Origin: an uncultured Clostridia bacterium
GTDB taxonomy: Bacteria; Bacillota; Clostridia; TANB77; CAG-508
Assembly (NCBI GenBank): GCA_944387405.1
Contig: CALXET010000001.1
Span: forward strand, 124,001 to 188,000
Direction of reading: 5' to 3'
DNA length: 64,000 bases
Shown here: piece after piece, positions 46,956 through 54,629 of the stretch
Layout of the letters: the number at the start of each line of letters is the position of its first letter
Numbering within the stretch: the first letter of the stretch is position 1
Notes under the pieces: model-generated
The model's database searches: none
The model's input: the letters and a program-made list of their open reading frames with translations, nothing else
What the model was told of the DNA's origin: nothing
Program-made: the position numbers and the translations under genes

Positions 46956-48455
46956 ATGAAAAATAAAGAAAAGAAAAAGGTTATTAAAGAAAAAAATAAG
47001 AATAATGTAAAAGATTCAAAATTTAATAATTTCGTATATAAATTTAAGAGAAATTTTATGACTGATGATACAAGAACTGTATTAATAGTTTTAATATTAA
47101 TAGCTGTTTTTATCGGAATAAACTTATGGGTTAGATCTCTAAATTTAGCTCAAATAGATATTACAAATGAAAAATTGTATACATTAACAGATACTTCAAT
47201 TAATGCAGTTAAAAACATTAATAAAGATATAAAAGTTTATGTTTGGGGTTATTATGAAGATTCATCTATAGCAGATTTATTAAAACAATATAATAAGGCA
47301 AATAACAAAATTAGTTATGAAATAGTTACAAGAGATAGTAACAAAGAAATTGTTGATAAATATGGATTTGAAGATGATGTACCTTTAATAATAGTTACTT
47401 CAAATGCAGATGGACATGAGAAAACAGAATATATACAAGTATCAGATTTACAAACATATGACGGAAATTTAAATGTAGTAGATACTTCTGAACAGAAAAT
47501 TACAAATACAATATTAAAAGTTTCATCTGATGAGATTCCTAATATTTGTTTTCTTTCTGGAAAAGAAGTAGATTCAACACTTGAATATTTAAAAAGTTAT
47601 TTGACAGGTCTTGGATTATATACTACCGAGGATCTTCAAACTGCTGAAGGAAAGAAATTCAAAATTCCTGATGATTGTTCTACTTTAGTAATACCATCAT
47701 TAAAAACTGATTTAAGTAAAAATGTTACTGATAAAATCAAAGATTATATTAATAAAGGTGGAAATGTTTTATTATTAAATGATGTTTCTGAATCAAAAGA
47801 AAAAGATATGCCAAATTATCAATCTGTTTTAGATTTATATGGTATGACATTTGAAAGAGATTATATATTAGAATCATCAGATTATACTTTAGCTGATTCA
47901 GAATCATTTATACTTGGTAATTTTTCTTCTACAAATAAAATTACAAGCACATTGAATCGAAGCAATCCAATAGTTTTATATGCTCCTGGTTCTATAAGTT
48001 TTAAAGAAAATAAAGAACTAGCTGAGTTAAAAGTTTCATATGAAGCTTTCCTATATTCATCTGATGCATCAAAAACAATTAATATTGATAATAATAAATT
48101 AGATGAAAAAGGTATATATACTATCGGTACAACAATAAATAAAATAGTTTCAGATGGTGTACAATCTAATGCAGTAGCTTTTTCAACACAAGTATCTTTC
48201 TCAGACTATGCTGCAGAACAAGGAGATTATCCATTATTCTTCTATAATGAAGAACTAATCACAAATGCTATTGCGTATTTAGCAGATAAAGGGGAGTATT
48301 ATTCTTTAGGAAAGCTAAATTCTTCTATAGTTCCAGTAAATATAGTAACAACAGAAAATCAAGATTATATAATTAGGACTATTATTTCTGCAATACCTAT
48401 AGTTATAGCAATTATTGGTGCCATTGTAGTAATTAAAAGAAATAGAAAACAATAA
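46956..48455 (+). CDS. GldG-like ABC-associated extracellular protein
   Basis: 499 residues. A basic N-terminus and a membrane helix (about 44-62) precede a large outer domain that begins with LAQIDITNEKLYTLTDTS, the standard ABC_transp_aux/GldG opening. A second helix lies at the C-terminus (about 473-493). GldG proteins partner GldA/GldF complexes outside gliding bacteria too. It is the third gene of the operon, with AAGGGGG upstream of the ATG. Confidence 0.88.
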   Translation: MKNKEKKKVIKEKNKNNVKDSKFNNFVYKFKRNFMTDDTRTVLIVLILIAVFIGINLWVRSLNLAQIDITNEKLYTLTDTSINAVKNINKDIKVYVWGYYEDSSIADLLKQYNKANNKISYEIVTRDSNKEIVDKYGFEDDVPLIIVTSNADGHEKTEYIQVSDLQTYDGNLNVVDTSEQKITNTILKVSSDEIPNICFLSGKEVDSTLEYLKSYLTGLGLYTTEDLQTAEGKKFKIPDDCSTLVIPSLKTDLSKNVTDKIKDYINKGGNVLLLNDVSESKEKDMPNYQSVLDLYGMTFERDYILESSDYTLADSESFILGNFSSTNKITSTLNRSNPIVLYAPGSISFKENKELAELKVSYEAFLYSSDASKTINIDNNKLDEKGIYTIGTTINKIVSDGVQSNAVAFSTQVSFSDYAAEQGDYPLFFYNEELITNAIAYLADKGEYYSLGKLNSSIVPVNIVTTENQDYIIRTIISAIPIVIAIIGAIVVIKRNRKQ

Positions 48456-48484
48456 AAATAAAATAATATTATATTTAAATCTTG

Positions 48485-48512
48485 GGCAGGTCTTATATGA
48501 CCTGTCTTTTTT
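48485..48512 (+). terminator. Terminator after the Gld-type operon
   Basis: Stem GGCAGGTC / GACCTGTC with loop TTATAT, then a T run. Confidence 0.85.
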
Positions 48513-48540
48513 GTTTCTAAGCAGAGAAAATAGAGCACAA

Positions 48541-48587
48541 ATAAACATAATAAGTTGACGTGCAGGGCATTATTTTTTTACGTAAAC
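48541..48587. repeat. Dispersed repeat, copy 2
   Basis: Partner of 40594-40642: the same ATAAACATAATAAGT opening, TGCAG core and TACGTAAAC end. It lies between the Gld operon terminator and the imported RelA/SpoT-domain gene. Confidence 0.7.
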
Positions 48588-48671
48588 AAAAGAAAAAGAC
48601 ATAAAATAATTAAATCAATAAATATTTAATAAAACTATGATAATAATATTATAGACACATATTAAGTAAAC

Positions 48672-48716
48672 TTTGCAAAAAAAGAACAACCCCCTCTAGC
48701 CGAAGCCTTTGGGGGA
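48672..48716 (-). terminator. Terminator of the RelA/SpoT-domain gene
   Basis: Read on the minus strand: CCCCC and GGGGG arms around AAAGGCTTCGGCTAGA, followed by TTGTTCTTTTTTT. Confidence 0.75.
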
Positions 48717-48764
48717 AGTCTTATGCTCTGCTACAGCAGGACAAGGGGTAAGTACGAGTAATGC

Positions 48765-49886
48765 CTAAAGCGAGATGTTGTTCATCCTGCGGTTATAGAA
48801 CTCCTTCGGGAAGTGAATCCCGTCCACATCGTTCTGGTTATCCTTATAGGAGTTAAAGAACACTGTGGAAGCACTTTGGAGTTCTTCTTCCGACAGGGTG
48901 AAGATGCCGGTGTAGAGATTAACCCTATCTTTGTGCACATCATGTGACGCTTTGATGTGATTCTCTGCGTGGATATGCATCTTCCAGGTCCTAAACTGAA
49001 CCTCAATTTGAAATCCTGGAAGCACCTCAGACGTTGGGTCAATCATCAGAATGATGTGCATTGACTGGTAACCGTTCTTTTTCGGGTCGAAGTAGAACTT
49101 AATGTTACCATCCAAATGACGCATCATGTTTCGTTCCTTTTCGGACGGAAGATCAATTGTGCATTTTCCATCATCGTCAAGGAACTCATTCGGATCGAAT
49201 TCCGAAGGGTCATCCTTTCTTATGAGTGGAGTTAGCACAAATGGAATCTCAAGAAGCTTTCTGATTCGATAGTTAGTCGCTTCATCAAACTTTTCAAGAT
49301 ACTCCAAGAAATCCCTTCTGTCCTTCCTGTCGAGGTTGCAAAGCACGTTTAGAAGCTTCTTCAGCACGAAACAGCACTTTCCAATTCCCTCGTCCAGGAT
49401 GAAACGAATTCCAAATCGGTCGGCAATCTGAGCAGGGGAGAGTTCATCTGCAAGACTCATCATCTTTGCAAGTTCGCTCTCCAAGCTCTTACGGCGAGCA
49501 GTAATATTTGCATCAATGCTCGAGTTATACACCTCATTTAGCCATGCGACTAAATAGATGCAGAAGTGCAGAATCTCAGTGCACATGTTTGTGGCCTGAA
49601 ACGTCTGCTTCCGAGCAAGAATGCTCTTTCCGAGCTTGTCCATGAAGTAGTCAAGAATGATTTGATCATTTTCGTCGACTACATTAAATTTTTCAAGCCC
49701 TTTTTCAAGTTCTTGCTCAACTTCCATTGCATTTCTGCAAAATGAGCTAGATGCTTTTACATACTCGTTGTGGATGGCTTTGGCCATCTCTTCGGTCATG
49801 TTCATCTGGATATCCCTTTCGTTCTGGTCGTTTGCATGCAAGTCATTGGGATTTACGGTTGCCATATCATTTTTCAAATGTATCAT
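48765..49886 (-). CDS. RelA/SpoT nucleotidyltransferase-domain protein
   Basis: 373 residues. The C-terminal half (about 155-345) carries the RelA/SpoT synthetase fold: AQIADRFGIRFIL, KKNGYQSMHIIL, EVQFRTWKMHIHAENHI. The N-terminal half is helical with no hydrolase domain. It could make (p)ppGpp-like alarmones or, like some accessory members, be a toxin; this cannot be decided. The codon choice is much more GC-rich than the host, and it uses CGG (49611-49613) as Arg in ILARKQ. The start is uncertain: AAGGAGG abuts this ATG, and the TTG three codons in has better spacing. Confidence 0.75.
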   Translation of the reverse strand: MIHLKNDMATVNPNDLHANDQNERDIQMNMTEEMAKAIHNEYVKASSSFCRNAMEVEQELEKGLEKFNVVDENDQIILDYFMDKLGKSILARKQTFQATNMCTEILHFCIYLVAWLNEVYNSSIDANITARRKSLESELAKMMSLADELSPAQIADRFGIRFILDEGIGKCCFVLKKLLNVLCNLDRKDRRDFLEYLEKFDEATNYRIRKLLEIPFVLTPLIRKDDPSEFDPNEFLDDDGKCTIDLPSEKERNMMRHLDGNIKFYFDPKKNGYQSMHIILMIDPTSEVLPGFQIEVQFRTWKMHIHAENHIKASHDVHKDRVNLYTGIFTLSEEELQSASTVFFNSYKDNQNDVDGIHFPKEFYNRRMNNISL

Positions 49887-49902
49887 CCTCCTTCTAGTAT
49901 AT

Positions 49903-49913
49903 GTATGGCATAC
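49903..49913. promoter_or_regulatory. Perfect inverted repeat in the RelA/SpoT-gene leader
   Basis: GTATG-G-CATAC, a 5-base perfect palindrome with a 1-base centre, upstream of the start. It could be an operator; the regulator is unknown. Confidence 0.3.
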
Positions 49914-50098
49914 TCGTACTTTAAAATAAAGAACCCATACAATTATTATATCACAAAATCACTATTTTTTCCAGTATTGCAAGGAAAGTCAAGAGTTTTA
50001 GAATTTTTTAATATAAATATTATATGTTTATAAACATTTCAACATAATTTACATAATTACATATAATATATTAATATAATTTAAAGGGAGGTAGAAGA

Positions 50099-50678
50099 TT
50101 GACTTTAGAAGGGAAAAATATTGGATATGTATTTACTGGATCTTTTTGTACATTTAGAAAAAGCATAGAAGAACTTAAAAATATAATAAAACAAAAAGCA
50201 AATGTTATTCCAATAATGTCTTTTAATTCATATAATGAAGATACTAAGTTCGGAAAAGCACAAGATTTTATAAAAGAAATAGAGGATATAACAGGAAATA
50301 AAATAATTCATACAATTCAAGATGCAGAACCAATTGGACCTAAACATTTAACAGATATTATGATTGTCTGTCCCGCTTCTCGGAAATACAATTGCTAAAC
50401 TTGCAAATGATATAATAGATACTCCTGCAGTAATGGCAGTAAAATCACATCTTAGGAATGAAAATCCAGTAGTGATTGCTATATCTACAAATAATGGATT
50501 AAGTGGAAATGCTATGAATATTGGAAAGCTTTTGAATATGAGAAATTATTATTTTGTACCATTTAAACAAGATAATCCAATTACTAAGCCAAGATCTATA
50601 GTGTTTGATTCAACTTATATAATAAAAACTTTAGAAAACGCATTAGAACATAAACAAATAGAACCAATATTATTATGA
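50099..50678 (+). CDS. spoVFB: Dipicolinate synthase subunit B, needs +1 frameshift
   Basis: SpoVFB (DpaB) is the flavoprotein subunit that makes dipicolinic acid for the spore core. The first part has GYVFTGSFCTFRKSIEEL. After the break come GNTIAKLANDIIDTPAVMAVKSHLRN and the NxxPITKPRS segment. The frame breaks at GCT TCT CGG AAA (CGG 50381-50383); the +1 frame gives CPAS-GNTIAKLAN, which matches the family. The start is TTG after AAAGGGAGG. The usual partner spoVFA is not adjacent. The gene ends with TGA, rare in native genes here. Confidence 0.92.
50381..50384 (+). other. CGGA +1 frameshift site in spoVFB
   Basis: P-site codon TCT, then CGGA. Zero frame stops five codons on; the +1 frame gives the conserved S-G-N-T of the flavin-binding site. 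Confidence 0.92.
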
Positions 50679-50682
50679 ATAT

Positions 50683-50716
50683 AAAAAAGTTACGTTTTTA
50701 AGCGTAACTTTTTTAA
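50683..50716 (+). terminator. Terminator after spoVFB
   Basis: Perfect stem AAAAAAGTTACG / CGTAACTTTTTT with loop TTTTTAAG. Confidence 0.9.
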
Positions 50717-50764
50717 TAAATTAACTTATAATTTAACAAATGTCAATTAATTTTTAAAAGTGTA

Positions 50765-50793
50765 TTGACAAAGAACATATGTTCTACTATAAT
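50765..50793 (+). promoter_or_regulatory. SOS-controlled promoter with LexA box
   Basis: Consensus TTGACA (50765-50770), 17-base spacer, TATAAT (50788-50793). The spacer contains a perfect GAACATATGTTC (50773-50784), the Firmicute LexA operator GAAC-N4-GTTC. Bound repressor would block the polymerase. Confidence 0.9.
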
Positions 50794-50806
50794 TAATTTG
50801 CAAAAC

Positions 50807-50818
50807 AAACATACGTTC
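50807..50818 (+). promoter_or_regulatory. Second, imperfect LexA box
   Basis: AAACATACGTTC differs from GAAC-N4-GTTC at the first base and lies just before the ribosome site AAGGAGG. Confidence 0.6.
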
Positions 50819-50832
50819 TACAAGGAGGAAAA

Positions 50833-51147
50833 ATGATGAAAAAAAATAAAGTTATAAAAATTAATTTAAAAAAATTTATACGAGCTTTAGTTATTGTAAT
50901 AGGAATAACAATATTAATTACTTTTTTAGCTACTAAAAGTATTTATTCTTATGAAAAATTAAAAACTAAAACTATATATACAAATAAAGGAGATACTTTA
51001 TGGAATATAGCATTAGATGAGAAAGAAAATAATAAATATTATAAAGATAAAAATATAAGAGAAATAGTATATGACATAAAACAGATAAACAACATGCAAG
51101 ATTCAATTATATTGCCTGGAGAAACATTAAAAATATATTATAAATAA
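50833..51147 (+). CDS. yneA: YneA-like SOS cell-division suppressor with LysM domain
   Basis: 104 residues. One N-terminal membrane helix (about 18-35) is followed by a LysM domain (YTNKGDTLWNIALDE ... LPGETLKIYYK). Small membrane LysM proteins under LexA control are the YneA group, which halts division during DNA damage. The promoter has a perfect LexA operator. Two adjacent ATGs (50833, 50836) are possible; the second is better spaced from AAGGAGG. The usual neighbour lexA is not in the window. Confidence 0.85.
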   Translation: MMKKNKVIKINLKKFIRALVIVIGITILITFLATKSIYSYEKLKTKTIYTNKGDTLWNIALDEKENNKYYKDKNIREIVYDIKQINNMQDSIILPGETLKIYYK

Positions 51148-51175
51148 AATTATATTAATAAATATTTAAACAGCT

Positions 51176-51209
51176 TAAAAAGCATTCTTGTTCGAATGCT
51201 TTTTTCTTA
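51176..51209 (+). terminator. Terminator after the yneA-like gene
   Basis: Stem AAAAGCATTC / GAATGCTTTT with loop TTGTTC, then T residues. Confidence 0.85.
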
Positions 51210-51224
51210 ATTCTAATTATATAA

Positions 51225-51256
51225 AAAGATAGGGGACGGGAAGTCCCGCCCCCTAA
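51225..51256 (-). terminator. Terminator of the minus-strand accessory gene
   Basis: GC-rich inverted repeat AGGGG-CGGGA / TCCCG-CCCCT. On the minus strand it is followed by ATCTTTTTAT. It is atypically GC-rich and so was probably imported with the gene. Confidence 0.65.
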
Positions 51257-51262
51257 AAAAGG

Positions 51263-51730
51263 TCACTTCATAGCACTGTAATCTAAAAATACATATTTGT
51301 GTTCATAGTCCTCAGAAGGTAAGCATTTAATACTTCCATCTTCAAACGTTGCAACGAAAAAGCTAAAGAAACTCATATCTCTCCATTTAATTAAACAATC
51401 ACAAGTTATACCTTTTTCTATATCAAAGAGATATACGGGTTTATCGTGCTCCCAAAAAATACTATCTTCATAAGTAAGAGGATTCCCCTTAAATATAAAA
51501 ATCTCACTATTCAGGTCTTTTTCGTAGAATGGTGTGATATGGTATCCGCGTCTCGGGAGATGGTTAATTTCTAAACGTAATTCTTCTAAGTTATAATACA
51601 AACCTCCAATTCTATATTTTTTTGTTGCAGGATAGTAAAAGGCGATTTTAATCATTTGTCCATCAAAAAGCCGCAAAACCAAATCCTTGTAGTCTTGATA
51701 ATAAACGATTTCATTACCTTTTTCCACCAT
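51263..51730 (-). CDS. Accessory protein, unknown
   Basis: 155 residues with no membrane segment, rich in Tyr/Phe/Asp, and no recognised motif. AAGGAGG lies well upstream of the ATG, and a TATAAT-like box is present further up on the minus strand. It uses CGG (51671-51673) as residue 20 Arg in LVLRLFDG, where a +1 shift would stop within seven codons, and it ends in TGA. Together these mark it as imported. Confidence 0.6.
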   Translation of the reverse strand: MVEKGNEIVYYQDYKDLVLRLFDGQMIKIAFYYPATKKYRIGGLYYNLEELRLEINHLPRRGYHITPFYEKDLNSEIFIFKGNPLTYEDSIFWEHDKPVYLFDIEKGITCDCLIKWRDMSFFSFFVATFEDGSIKCLPSEDYEHKYVFLDYSAMK

Positions 51731-51801
51731 AGTGGGACCTCCTTTTTTTATAAAAAAATCGTACTTTTATATTATAGCACTTATAATATAAAAGTACAAT
51801 T

Positions 51802-52294
51802 TATGTTAACGATTTTATTCTATTTATTTTTCTTAATAATTTCTGCAATTTCATTTGGTACGTATTTAGATATATCTCTATTATAAGTAACAAGTTCTTG
51901 AACCATAGTAGAACTGATAAATCCAAGTTTTCCGTGCTCTTATATAAATTGTATCTAAATCAGATAGTTCTTCATTTAAAGAGGCAAGATTTTCCTCAAA
52001 ATCATAGTCCATACCATTACGAACACCTCTTATAAAATAACTTGCACCATTTTCTTTTGCAGCATCTACTGATAAATTGTCATATGAAATTACTCTTACA
52101 TTATTTAATCCTTTAGCTTTTAGAGCCGCTTCTATAGCACTTTTCATAACGTTTACATCATACCTTCTTTTTTTAGAAGTGTTAATTCCTATTCCTATAA
52201 CAACTTCATCAAATAACTTTGAAGAAACTTCTGTAACATGCATATGACCATTTGTAAAAGGATCAAAGCTTCCTGCGTAAAATCCAATATTCAT
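51802..52294 (-). CDS. coaD: Phosphopantetheine adenylyltransferase, needs +1 frameshift
   Basis: CoaD makes dephospho-CoA from phosphopantetheine. The N-terminus AGSFDPFTNGHMHV carries the T/HxGH nucleotidyl-transfer motif, followed by RGVRNGMDYDFE. The frame breaks at GCA CGG AAA (minus strand, CGG 51934-51932). The +1 frame gives IRA-GKLGFISSTMVQELVTY, the expected FLSSSxVKE-like segment, and ends at TAA 51802. This yields 163 residues, the normal size. The enzyme is essential. It starts 15 bases after xerC. Confidence 0.92.
51931..51934 (-). other. CGGA +1 frameshift site in coaD
   Basis: P-site codon GCA, then CGGA on the minus strand. GCA and AAA are the only P-site codons ending in a purine among the twelve sites. 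Confidence 0.9.
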
Positions 52295-52309
52295 AATATA
52301 CCTCCTATT

Positions 52310-53318
52310 TTAAAGATCTGCTAGTGGATTGCTCTCTACGGCATTTCTTATTTGTTCACTATCTACATGAGTATATATTTCTGTAGTTGAAATGCTTTCA
52401 TGACCAAGTAATTCTTGAAGAGCTCTAATATCAACATTTCCATACTTATACATTAATGTTGCTGCAGTATGTCTTAATTTATGTACAGAGTACTTATTAG
52501 GGTCAATCCCTGCTAATCTTAATTCTTCTTTTACAATATATTGAACAGTTCTATTACTGATTCTTTTCTTTTGTTCGCTTAAAAATAAAGCATCTCTTGA
52601 ATTATATTTTACTCCATCTTTTGGTCTTTCTGCAAGATAAGAATTTATAGCATGAATACAAGCTTTATTTAAATATATAGTTCTTTCTTTATTTCCTTTT
52701 CCAATTACATTTAATTTATTATTTTCAAAGTCTATATCTTTAATATTTATACCGAACTAGTTCAGATAAACGCATACCACAATTTAAAAATAATGTTATT
52801 ATTGCATAATTACGAGTTGTATTATCATGATTGCCGCGAGATTTAGAAGGTGGAGTAGAAGCAACTTTTAAAAGTTCTTTGCTTTGATCTAATGTTAGAT
52901 ATTTTGGAAGTCTTCTATCTAGCTTAGGACTTTCTAAATCTTGTGCCGGGTTTGTTTTTATTTTTTTAGTCTTATTACATAGATAATGGAAAAAAGCTCT
53001 AATACTTGCAGTTTTTCTTGCAAGTGTTGCAGGTTTACTTCTATATGTAGACTTAAGATATCCTAAAAAAGAGTGAATATCCTCAAGCCTTATTTTTTCA
53101 ATATCTTTTAAAGTCATATCTGTAATATTTATTTCTTTAATATGTTCCTCAGACACATTTGTCATATTAAATTTATATTTAATATATTTCAAAAAATGAG
53201 ATATATCATAATTATATTCTTTAATAGTATTAATTGATTTATTTGAAATAGTTGAAGAATAATCTAAAAAATCGTTTAAAAATATAGGATTTAAATTTCT
53301 ATCTATCATCTGATTCAT
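52310..53318 (-). CDS. xerC: XerC/D-type tyrosine recombinase, needs +1 frameshift
   Basis: This chromosome-dimer-resolution-type recombinase has an N-terminal SAM-like core-binding domain and a C-terminal catalytic domain. The catalytic Arg is in CGMRLSELV. HKLRHTAATLMY, ELLGHESISTTEIYTHV and the Tyr follow after the break. The frame breaks at GTT CGG TAT (minus strand, CGG 52754-52752). The +1 frame gives SELV-GINIKDIDF, matching the family SELVGL. The end is TAA 52310. The internal ATG at 53309 may be the true start, since AAAGGAG abuts the first. Confidence 0.9.
52751..52754 (-). other. CGGT +1 frameshift site in xerC
   Basis: P-site codon GTT, then CGGT. Without the shift, the HxxR and Tyr catalytic residues are lost. 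Confidence 0.9.
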
Positions 53319-53420
53319 CTCCTTTAAAATCTATATAATATTATATTATTATTTTAAAAAATTTTAAAGCCTAAAATAGTATTCTCATATGTTAATAATC
53401 TATCTTATAGTAGCTAAAAA

Positions 53421-53449
53421 TTGTAATTTGAACTGAAAAATGGTATAAT
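53421..53449 (+). promoter_or_regulatory. Promoter of small-protein cassette 1
   Basis: TTGTAA, 17-base spacer, TATAAT (53444-53449). The -10 flank TGGTATAATATAAGTAG is identical in cassette 3. Confidence 0.75.
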
Positions 53450-53453
53450 ATAA

Positions 53454-53532
53454 GTAGTTTTAAGTTATTTAGTCCTAAATCTTCAGCTTTGGGATGTCTG
53501 CTTAGGCAGAAAGTATCATTAGGAGGTAAAAA
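53454..53532 (+). ncRNA. Conserved leader RNA, copy 1
   Basis: About 80 bases with conserved blocks GTTAT, CCTAAATCTTCAGC, CTTAGGCAGAAA and TATCATTAGGAGG. CCTAA (53474-53478) can pair either with TTAGG at 53502-53506 or with TTAGG at 53519-53523, which overlaps the ribosome site. Pairing with the second would hide the start, so a translational switch is likely. I do not recognise the family. Confidence 0.65.
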
Positions 53533-53769
53533 ATGGTCGATTTTATTGCTACGATTTTTGGTGTTATCATTTGTCTCGGGACTGTGGTTGGACTCGTAGC
53601 TTTGGTATGTCGCTTTAGGCACAGCATCTTTAGAGCACTCGGAATTGTTTTCCTTGTTGTTCTTGTGCTTATAGCTGTTGCTATGCTAGTGACATATCCG
53701 AAGCAACTTGTATGCCTCATCCCGCTGGCAATTCTTATCTTTGTTATCTGGCTCTTTACCAGAAACTGA
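53533..53769 (+). CDS. Small hydrophobic membrane protein (cassette 1)
   Basis: 78 residues with two or three membrane helices and RFRHSIFRALG between the first two. The N-terminus MVDFIATIFG is shared with cassette 3 (MENIIATIFG), so the two are paralogues. Composition is more GC-rich than the host. It has its own promoter, leader and terminator. Unknown function; small regulated hydrophobic proteins can be toxins, immunity proteins or membrane modulators. Confidence 0.6.
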   Translation: MVDFIATIFGVIICLGTVVGLVALVCRFRHSIFRALGIVFLVVLVLIAVAMLVTYPKQLVCLIPLAILIFVIWLFTRN

Positions 53770-53778
53770 GGTAGGAAG

Positions 53779-53815
53779 CAAAAGCGCGCCTTAGCTATAA
53801 GGTGTGCTTTTTGCT
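53779..53815 (+). terminator. Terminator of cassette 1
   Basis: Stem AGCGCGCCTTA / TAAGGTGTGCTT (with G-T pairs), then T-rich sequence. Confidence 0.75.
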
Positions 53816-53865
53816 TTTATAAAACATATTTTTTATCATGTATATCAGTAAGCAAGTGAATATCG

Positions 53866-53894
53866 TTGAAATATAACTGTTTTTATAGTATAAT
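53866..53894 (+). promoter_or_regulatory. Promoter of small-protein cassette 2
   Basis: TTGAAA (53866-53871), 17-base spacer, TATAAT (53889-53894). Confidence 0.75.
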
Positions 53895-53900
53895 AATTAA

Positions 53901-53979
53901 TGCTTTTAGTTATCATTCCTAAATCTTCAGCAAGGCTTGACAACTTAGGCAGAAAATATCATTAGGAAGGAGTGTAAGT
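53901..53979 (+). ncRNA. Conserved leader RNA, copy 2 (diverged)
   Basis: It keeps GTTAT, CCTAAATCTTCAGC, CTTAGGCAGAAA and TATCATTAGGA but differs in the variable loop. TTCCTAA pairs with TTAGGAA over seven bases at the ribosome site. Relative to copies 1 and 3, both the base before TCCTAA and its partner changed (G opposite G became T opposite A), which creates a pair and supports this helix. Confidence 0.6.
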
Positions 53980-54183
53980 ATGGAACTTTTGTGCACTATT
54001 TTAGTGCTTTATCTTCTTATAAAGTATGGAGGTAAAGTGCTTAGTGGCTGTCTCGGTTTCATAGCAGGGGTTTTTGTTTTTTTCATTTGCCTTTGGATTA
54101 TTTTCTTTGTTGGTAAATTGATTCTTTCGATTATCCTTGTACTGCTTGCAATTGCTGCTTGTGCGAGCATTTTTGGAGATTAA
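53980..54183 (+). CDS. Small hydrophobic membrane protein (cassette 2)
   Basis: 67 residues, almost entirely hydrophobic, with two long membrane helices around KYGGKVLSGCLG. It does not share the IATIFG start of cassettes 1 and 3. AGGAAGG lies upstream of the ATG. Function unknown. Confidence 0.55.
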   Translation: MELLCTILVLYLLIKYGGKVLSGCLGFIAGVFVFFICLWIIFFVGKLILSIILVLLAIAACASIFGD

Positions 54184-54195
54184 ATAGCAGCTTAT

Positions 54196-54243
54196 CCCTT
54201 AGACAAGTATTTGACCAAAGTCTTTTGCTTGCCTAAGGGTTTT
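54196..54243 (+). terminator. Terminator of cassette 2
   Basis: CCCTTAG-A-CAAG pairs with CTTG-C-CTAAGGG, then TTTTATTG. Confidence 0.7.
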
Positions 54244-54244
54244 A

Positions 54245-54273
54245 TTGTTTTTTTTACCTAAAAATGGTATAAT
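54245..54273 (+). promoter_or_regulatory. Promoter of small-protein cassette 3
   Basis: TTGTTT, 17-base spacer, TATAAT (54268-54273), with the same -10 flank as cassette 1. Confidence 0.7.
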
Positions 54274-54277
54274 ATAA

Positions 54278-54355
54278 GTAGTTTTAAGTTATTTAGTCCT
54301 AAATCTTCAGCAGTGCACAGTCTGCTTAGGCAGAAAGTATCATTAGGAGGAAAAA
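54278..54355 (+). ncRNA. Conserved leader RNA, copy 3
   Basis: Nearly identical to copy 1 except for the variable loop (AGTGCACA in place of TTTGGGAT). CCTAA (54298-54302) has the same two possible partners, 54326-54330 and 54343-54347. The base changes are confined to the loop, as expected for a structured RNA. Confidence 0.65.
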
Positions 54356-54625
54356 ATGGAGAACATTATTGCTACGATTTTCGGTTTTGCTTTTTTGATT
54401 GGAATGTTTATAATGTCTATCTTCTTGATATGGCATTTTAGGCGCCAAATTCTGATTGTCACTGCGGTGATTGCAAGCATTGTAGTAATCTGTTTTGTCA
54501 TGTACCATATAGCTAGCTTTATTCTAAGCTTCTGTGATGGCGATGATTTTACAGAATTTGCTCTAGTGCTACTATTCATAGCAATTGGCATCGGAGTTTG
54601 GGGGAGAATCAATTCGAAAAAGTAA
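54356..54625 (+). CDS. Small hydrophobic membrane protein (cassette 3)
   Basis: 89 residues with three hydrophobic segments and an acidic SFCDGDDFTEFA stretch between the second and third. It shares the N-terminal IATIFG and a basic HFRRQI after helix one with cassette 1. Composition is non-host. It has its own promoter, leader and terminator. Confidence 0.6.
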   Translation: MENIIATIFGFAFLIGMFIMSIFLIWHFRRQILIVTAVIASIVVICFVMYHIASFILSFCDGDDFTEFALVLLFIAIGIGVWGRINSKK

Positions 54626-54629
54626 AGAG

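Noticed and set aside
49770..50033. Plus-strand 87-residue ORF over the RelA/SpoT-gene start
   Set aside because: It is antisense to a clear coding region and its leader, has no ribosome site and no recognisable protein.
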